Assembly (NCBI GenBank): GCA_947247005.1
Contig: OX365944.1
Span: 322,501 to 386,500 of the forward strand
Reading direction: 5' to 3'
DNA from: Spisula solida
Lineage: Eukaryota > Mollusca > Bivalvia > Venerida > Mactridae
Length of the DNA stretch: 64,000 nt
Under the pieces are notes generated by a model. That model was not told the origin of the DNA and ran no database searches. It saw only the letters and a program-made list of their open reading frames with translations. Of the stretch, positions 60,501 through 64,000 are shown piece by piece (position 1 is the first letter of the stretch; the number at the start of each line of letters is the position of its first letter). The translations under genes were made by a program, and so were the position numbers.

Positions 60501-61236
60501 AATATTTATCATCTTACATGTATATATGTACCCCATTCACAATAATTGCCTATAAGTTAGGTCTAGATTAGTATGTAAAACCACTAGCCTAATGTGATTT
60601 TGTTTGAAGATATTATTTTAAATCCTACTGTTCAACAGTGTTTCAGTCATATGGTCATTTAAATATTCTGATGTTAAGCCAAGCAAGTGAGCAAGTATTT
60701 CGCGGCCGGGCATTAAACCCGCAACCTTTCATTCCTGAGACTCTAATCTCTCAGCCACTGAGGACCAGTCTCTGGCTAGAAGGTTGGCAGGAACACTACT
60801 ATTGTTGACAATGTTTATTCTTTTCAGCAACTATAATATAAAAAATACATTTCAATATTAAAATATTAGCTTAGGCTTATATAAGCCATGGAGCTTGTGT
60901 GTTATTATTATATATCTATCACACTGGTTTACTATGTATATCTATATTACAGGCAGACTGGTTTACTATGTATATCTATATTTCAGGCAGACTGGTTTAC
61001 TATGTATATCTATATTACAGACAGACTGGTTTACTATGTATATCTATATTACAGACAGACTGGTTTACTATGTATATCTATATTACAGGCAGACTGGTTT
61101 ACTAGGACTATATAAAGGAATGGAAGCTAAGTTATTACAGACAGTACTTACAGCGGCACTCATGTTTCTCGTGTATGAAAAGATTGCAGCGGCAACTTTC
61201 AGATTGTTCGGACTTCAATTTACCAAAGCTGCCTAA
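51514..61236 (+). CDS. SLC25A17: Peroxisomal membrane carrier PMP34 (first coding exon not found)
   Basis: SLC25-family carrier of the peroxisomal membrane that exchanges CoA, FAD and adenine nucleotides. Exons: 51514-51574 (or longer, see array), 53100-53166, 53822-53976 (or longer), 55987-56112, 57948-58096, 59499-59597, 60056-60117, 61089-61236. Junction phases all agree; minimal total 867 nt = 288 residues plus TAA. The three carrier signatures are present: [26 protein letters not shown] and [12 protein letters not shown]. Diagnostic PMP34 stretches include [30 protein letters not shown] and [17 protein letters not shown]. Human PMP34 is 307 residues; about 17-20 N-terminal residues (one exon) are missing, presumably upstream. 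Its introns carry many repeats, and three exon edges are minisatellites of five copies each. Polyadenylation signal AATAAA at 61326-61331. Confidence 0.94.
51538..51762 (+). repeat. SLC25A17: 45-bp x5 array across the PMP34 exon donor, frame open
   Basis: Five identical 45-bp units starting at 51538, 51583, 51628, 51673 and 51718. Each encodes [15 protein letters not shown], i.e. the first carrier signature, and contains the donor CAAG|gtattc followed by an acceptor-like tattcag. Donors end exons at 51574, 51619, 51664, 51709 or 51754, all in the same phase, adding 0, 15, 30, 45 or 60 residues. Which is used cannot be told from sequence. Confidence 0.93.
52521..52835. mobile_element. 315-bp foldback element in PMP34 intron
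   Basis: Ends AGTTAACTCAAAGGGATTTG and CAAATCCCTTTGAGTTAACT. The arms pair for about 120 bp, including GATCTGAGTTTATGACTGGC and GCCAGTCATAAACTCAGATC, around a short unique loop. Confidence 0.8.
53390..53626. mobile_element. CGCTGGCTTAGAATGAG-type MITE, copy 3
   Basis: Ends CGCTGGCTTAGAATGAGAAGG and CCTTCTCATTCTAAGTAG are inverted. It lies 15 bases before the first acceptor copy of the PMP34 exon array, so it forms the upstream intron flank of that exon. Confidence 0.75.
53637..53865 (+). repeat. SLC25A17: 45-bp x5 array across the PMP34 exon acceptor, frame open
   Basis: Units carry acceptor tatttcag|CTC plus CTATATCGAGGCCTTATTCC and GTGgtaacatatttcag. Exon starts would be 53642, 53687, 53732, 53777 or 53822, spaced exactly 45 and in the same phase; the frame ([12 protein letters not shown]) is open through all copies. 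The copies differ at a few bases, unlike the donor array, so this array is older. The third acceptor reads actccag. The last copy runs directly into the conserved exon body. Confidence 0.92.
54032..55150 (+). repeat. GGTCA-rich tandem element in PMP34 intron
   Basis: Starts AGCTCACCTGAGAACGAAG...GGTGAGCT and ends CATCAGGTGAGTGC...GGCCCTCTTGTTT. About seven units of about 146 bp with CTCTAGAGGTCACATTTTTGAC, AACTTGGTCACAATGTATGTC and CTAGGTCAAGTT. Same family and orientation as 791-1762 in IVD. Confidence 0.87.
55151..55986 (+). other. PMP34 intron remainder
   Basis: Intronic sequence up to acceptor cccgcag at 55986; no element or ORF recognised. Confidence 0.5.
56507..57649. mobile_element. 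Element of tandem GGTGGGGGA/TCCCCCACC hairpins
   Basis: Flanked by TA; outer ends CAGGTAACAGG and CCGTTACACCTG are imperfect inverted copies, with about 170 bp of inverted C/G-run sequence inside each end. The core is about ten units of about 59 bp: CTGACTATAATTAATACAGA, GGTGGGGGAAGAAGAGGCCT, AGTCTACTTTATCCCCCAC. Within each unit GGTGGGGGA and TCCCCCACC can pair, so the array is a string of hairpins. Lies in a PMP34 intron. Confidence 0.8.
58225..58305 (+). repeat. tRNA-derived SINE head
   Basis: GGGGAGCGGTGGCCTAGAGG (A-box region) and CCCGGGTTCGATCACCG (B-box). The anticodon arm is short, so it is not a tRNA gene. Confidence 0.6.
58377..59165 (+). repeat. About 36-bp minisatellite in PMP34 intron
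   Basis: More than 20 units of GTTAAATGT(A/T)CAGTCAGCTGAGCGG(A/T)(T/C)GATCGGGG with variable G-run length and two subtypes (GTAC versus GTTC) clustered in the first and second halves. Confidence 0.88.
59855..59945 (-). repeat. tRNA-derived SINE head
   Basis: Minus strand: GCTGGCTAGCTCCGTCAGTAG (A-box) and ATCCAGGGTTTGAGTTCCGG (B-box). Confidence 0.55.
60705..60775 (-). repeat. tRNA-like SINE head
   Basis: Minus strand: CCTCAGTGGCTGAGAGATTAG (A-box) and AAGGTTGCGGGTTTAATGCC (B-box, one mismatch). Degenerate. Confidence 0.5.
60920..61102 (+). repeat. SLC25A17: 34-bp x5 array across the last PMP34 acceptor
   Basis: Units CAGACTGGTTTACTATGTAT plus ATCTATATTACAGG. Acceptors give starts at 60953, 60987, 61021, 61055 and 61089, spaced exactly 34. 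Only the last is in frame with the conserved [15 protein letters not shown]; since 34 is not a multiple of 3, the upstream neighbours would shift the frame. Confidence 0.92.
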
Positions 61237-61325
61237 TGATTGTAATGTTTGGACTTCAATTTACCAAATCTACATAATGATTGTCATAGTTACAATGTTG
61301 ACAACAGTCACAACAGTACCACCAA

Positions 61326-61331
61326 AATAAA
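61326..61331 (+). terminator. SLC25A17: PMP34 polyadenylation signal
   Basis: AATAAA 90 bases after the stop codon; the first such hexamer downstream. Confidence 0.6.
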
Positions 61332-61474
61332 AGTACAATGTACAGTCAAACTTGTTGTAAAGACTATTGATAGGAACAGCAAAAATTGGTCTTTGTTGAC
61401 AAGTGATCTGTCTGAACAGGTTAAATATCATTGAAAATGGTATGATGGAACTCTGTCCAGACAATTTTTGCCAT

Positions 61475-61975
61475 GACGGTCTATGCTCACAGATGGTCTT
61501 TGCTCACAGACGGTCTATGCTCACAGACAGTCTATGCTCACAGACGCTCTTTGCTCACAGACGCTCTTTGCTCACAGACGGTCTTTGCTCACAGATGTCT
61601 TTGCTCACAGACGTCTTTGCTCACAGATGGTCTTTACTTACAGACAGTCTTTGCTCACAGATGGTCTATGCTCACAGACGGTCTTTCCTCACAGACGGTC
61701 TTTGCTCACAGATGGTCTTTACTCACAGACAGTCTTTGCTCACAGACAGTCTATGCTCACAGACGGTCTTTACTCACAGATGGTCTTTGCTCACAGACTA
61801 TCTTTACTCACTGACAGTCTTTGCTTAAGAAGGTCTTTGCTCACAGACATCTTTGCTCACAGACAGTCTATGCTCACAGACAGTCTTTGCTCACAAACAG
61901 TTTTTGCTCACAGACGGTCTATGCTCACAGATGTTCTTTGCTCACAGATGCTCTTCGCTCACAGATGGTCTGTTA
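61475..61975 (+). repeat. 17-bp minisatellite downstream of PMP34
   Basis: About 29 units of GTCTTTGCTCACAGACG with single-base variants and a few shorter units. All three plus frames stay open for 110-167 codons only because the unit lacks stops; not coding. Confidence 0.92.
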
Positions 61976-62116
61976 CACAGGTTTGACTGTTATTATGCTT
62001 TAAATACCATGACAAGCATTGAGCAATAAGCCATTGTGTTCATTTATTAATCATAATCTGTAAAAATATTTTTATCCGGTGCAACTATGTTACATATGCT
62101 GGCATCTACTGATGCA

Positions 62117-62403
62117 AGGAGGCATATAGTGATTGTCCTGACTGTCTGTTAGTATGTCTGTTCCACCAATCAAAAATGTTAACCAAAACTTTCAAGTTGT
62201 TAAAACTCAAATAATTTTTAAGTCCATCAAGGCATTGCTTTCAAACTTGGCATACTTGTTCACCATCATAACTACCTTGCATTGTCAAAGCCATGTAACA
62301 ATATTCGACATTTAAACATAATTATGTCTCCTGATTGACTTGGCTAGTTATTGTGGACAAGGCTTCCACCAGGGCATAAGTGCTTATTGAACACAGTCTT
62401 GTT
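62117..62403 (-). repeat. Diverged minus-strand copy of the TATGCCTCC repeat
   Basis: GGAGGCATATAGTGATTGTCC at the left and GGGCATAAGTGCTTATTGAACACAGTCTTGTT at the right are the inverse of the ends at 28748-29340. Confidence 0.6.
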
Positions 62404-62770
62404 GATTATAAAATTGTTTTGTGTTAGTGTTTGTATACAAATGTCATGAAATATTCATCTTGCTATTTGTGTGGGGATGGAGCTACAATGTTATTTTTTT
62501 AACAAAATGCTTTTATATGTGATATTTTGTCAAAAAAAGTTATTAAAAAGTACCAATGTGTTTTATGTCCATTTTTGGTGCAAACTGCACAACATTTTAC
62601 ACTGACATAATGTGAAGCTCAATCAAATGAAACTTATTATGATTTTTGTGCCATACAAGTGTATTTGTATTAATCATTACATGCATGTATCTGTTGTTGA
62701 CTTTTATCATTCCAGATTTGTTTGTGTCATGTATATACATATAGGATTGATCATGAGTTGTCTTTGGAGA

Positions 62771-62870
62771 TCAACATTTCTTAAACGGGTCTAGAAAATA
62801 CCAGCAAGCTTAATAATTTGTTTTTGTAACGAGTTTAAGAAATGTTGATCCCAAAGACCAGTCGTGGATT
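62771..62870. repeat. Stem-loop element
   Basis: GATCAACATTTCTTAAAC and GTTTAAGAAATGTTGATC are perfect inverted copies; flanking GTCTTTGGA / CCAAAGAC extend the stem. Loop of about 45 bases. Probably a small foldback repeat. Confidence 0.65.
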
Positions 62871-62879
62871 ATTTTTATC

Positions 62880-64000
62880 ACATTACCGAATCAAAACGAC
62901 GTCAGAAACATTTGTGCGCCGAAAAGCTGGTGACTTCACGCATTTGTTATCTTACGTGTTGGAGAACATTGTTCTGTCATTTGTGATAAAGTTACATGTA
63001 CTTTTTGTTGTGTGTCTCTTATTGATATTTGTCTTCCATTTTATTGTGCAGGTAGGACCTACCTTATATAATAAGCTCTGAACTTAGTATATGGTCCTTG
63101 GTACATTTTTATTTAATTCTAGATTTTTGTGGAGAAATGTACATGAAGCATTAATCTCAAGCTGGCGAAACAATGCAAAACATTACTGCCATGGTTTTAT
63201 GGCATTTCAAAAAAAAAATTATATTGATTTGTTATACTTTTTAAAGGATACTTGCTCTTTCTATAGTTTACAGAAAAAGTAACATTTTCTGACCTTCATA
63301 CACCTTTGTTCATGTTACTGGAAACAAACTGTTTTATTTTTGGCATTCCCTTGTTGTGATACGGTTTGCTTTATTACGTATGTTACTGTATAATTCAATA
63401 TATCGCTGGCTTAGAATGAGAAGGTCGTAAATACAGAATCAATATTTTGAGAAAACAAGAGAAAACTGTCTGAAAACTACTCATTACTTATGAAAAACAA
63501 GCTTTTTAAACTTTGGTTTGGTCAACATGACCACTTTCGATTTTCATGAAAATAGACTCATAACAAGCGCCTCATAATGCATTTCAAATATGCATGGGTC
63601 TTATCATTCTAAGGCAGCGATATGTATGTATGCTCGATATCTACACAGTATGGTTCTATCTAATCAGATATATTTTATAGCAATAAATTATAATAGGTAT
63701 ATATTTCAAACTAGGGTTTTATATCATTGAATGTATTATGTTTTATGTATTCATTATTTTATCATATAGCTATGATGTAATCAAGATTAGGCCATGATAT
63801 AACAATTCCTAGATTATCATTCATTTTATCCCCCCCCCAACAAAAAAACCCTCAATTATAAGGAACAAATATTACAGACTTTATTTCATTCACATGTGTA
63901 CACCAGGATTAATATTCACTAGCAAGTAATTAGTATTTTAAAAAACTGATTAATGCTTTGAAAAAAATCCACTACTAGGATTTGTTGTTTTTTGGAATGA
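62880..64000. other. Intergenic to window end, with one MITE
   Basis: Frames of 79 and 63 codons (62842-63282) have no support. Apart from the MITE at 63403-63620 and a C/A homopolymer near 63832-63850 nothing is recognised. Confidence 0.4.
63403..63620. mobile_element. CGCTGGCTTAGAATGAG-type MITE, copy 4 (best preserved)
   Basis: Ends TCGCTGGCTTAGAATGA and TCATTCTAAGGCAGCGA are inverted copies differing at one position; 218 bp, non-coding. Defines the family ends used for copies 1-3. Confidence 0.8.

Noticed and set aside
61403..62003. Frames of 113-167 codons in the 17-bp minisatellite
   Set aside because: All three frames are open as a property of the repeat; not evidence of a protein.

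Overview
The window is nuclear DNA from a metazoan, most likely a bivalve mollusc. The genes have GT-AG introns, most non-coding sequence is AT-rich repeat, and the dispersed GGTCA-rich, tandem-repeat-bearing elements resemble the pearl/CvE type I associate with bivalves. The species is not determined.

Four host genes are supported. (1) 519-13482, + strand: mitochondrial isovaleryl-CoA dehydrogenase (IVD), lacking its first exon or exons. It has a cluster of three alternative 94-nt exons encoding the same catalytic segment. (2) 34375-35517, - strand: an intronless bZIP factor orthologous to CREBZF/Zhangfei, with a TATA/CCAAT promoter just upstream. (3) 47691-49937, - strand: a single-exon Toll-like receptor. 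(4) 51514-61236, + strand: the peroxisomal carrier SLC25A17/PMP34, lacking only its first short coding exon. Joining the exons gives clean frames: 375 residues for IVD with any one alternative exon, and 288 for PMP34.

Layout: 1-13.5 kb IVD; 13.5-32.7 kb repeat-dominated intergenic DNA, including two nested insertions and a head-to-tail pair of related elements; 32.8-36 kb CREBZF and promoter; 36-47.4 kb intergenic, with a 3.1-kb element bounded by an 8-bp target duplication and carrying a hAT/ZNF862-like coding fragment; 47.4-50 kb TLR; 51.5-61.3 kb PMP34; 61.3-64 kb downstream repeats. IVD (leucine breakdown) and PMP34 (peroxisomal CoA/nucleotide transport) both serve acyl-CoA metabolism, but nothing shows that they are co-regulated.

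The most unusual signals are the IVD alternative-exon cassette, which varies residues around the catalytic Glu, and a recurrent pattern in IVD and PMP34 in which short minisatellite units straddle true splice sites, so that donors or acceptors lie in tandem. Two of the PMP34 arrays have 45-bp units that keep the reading frame open.
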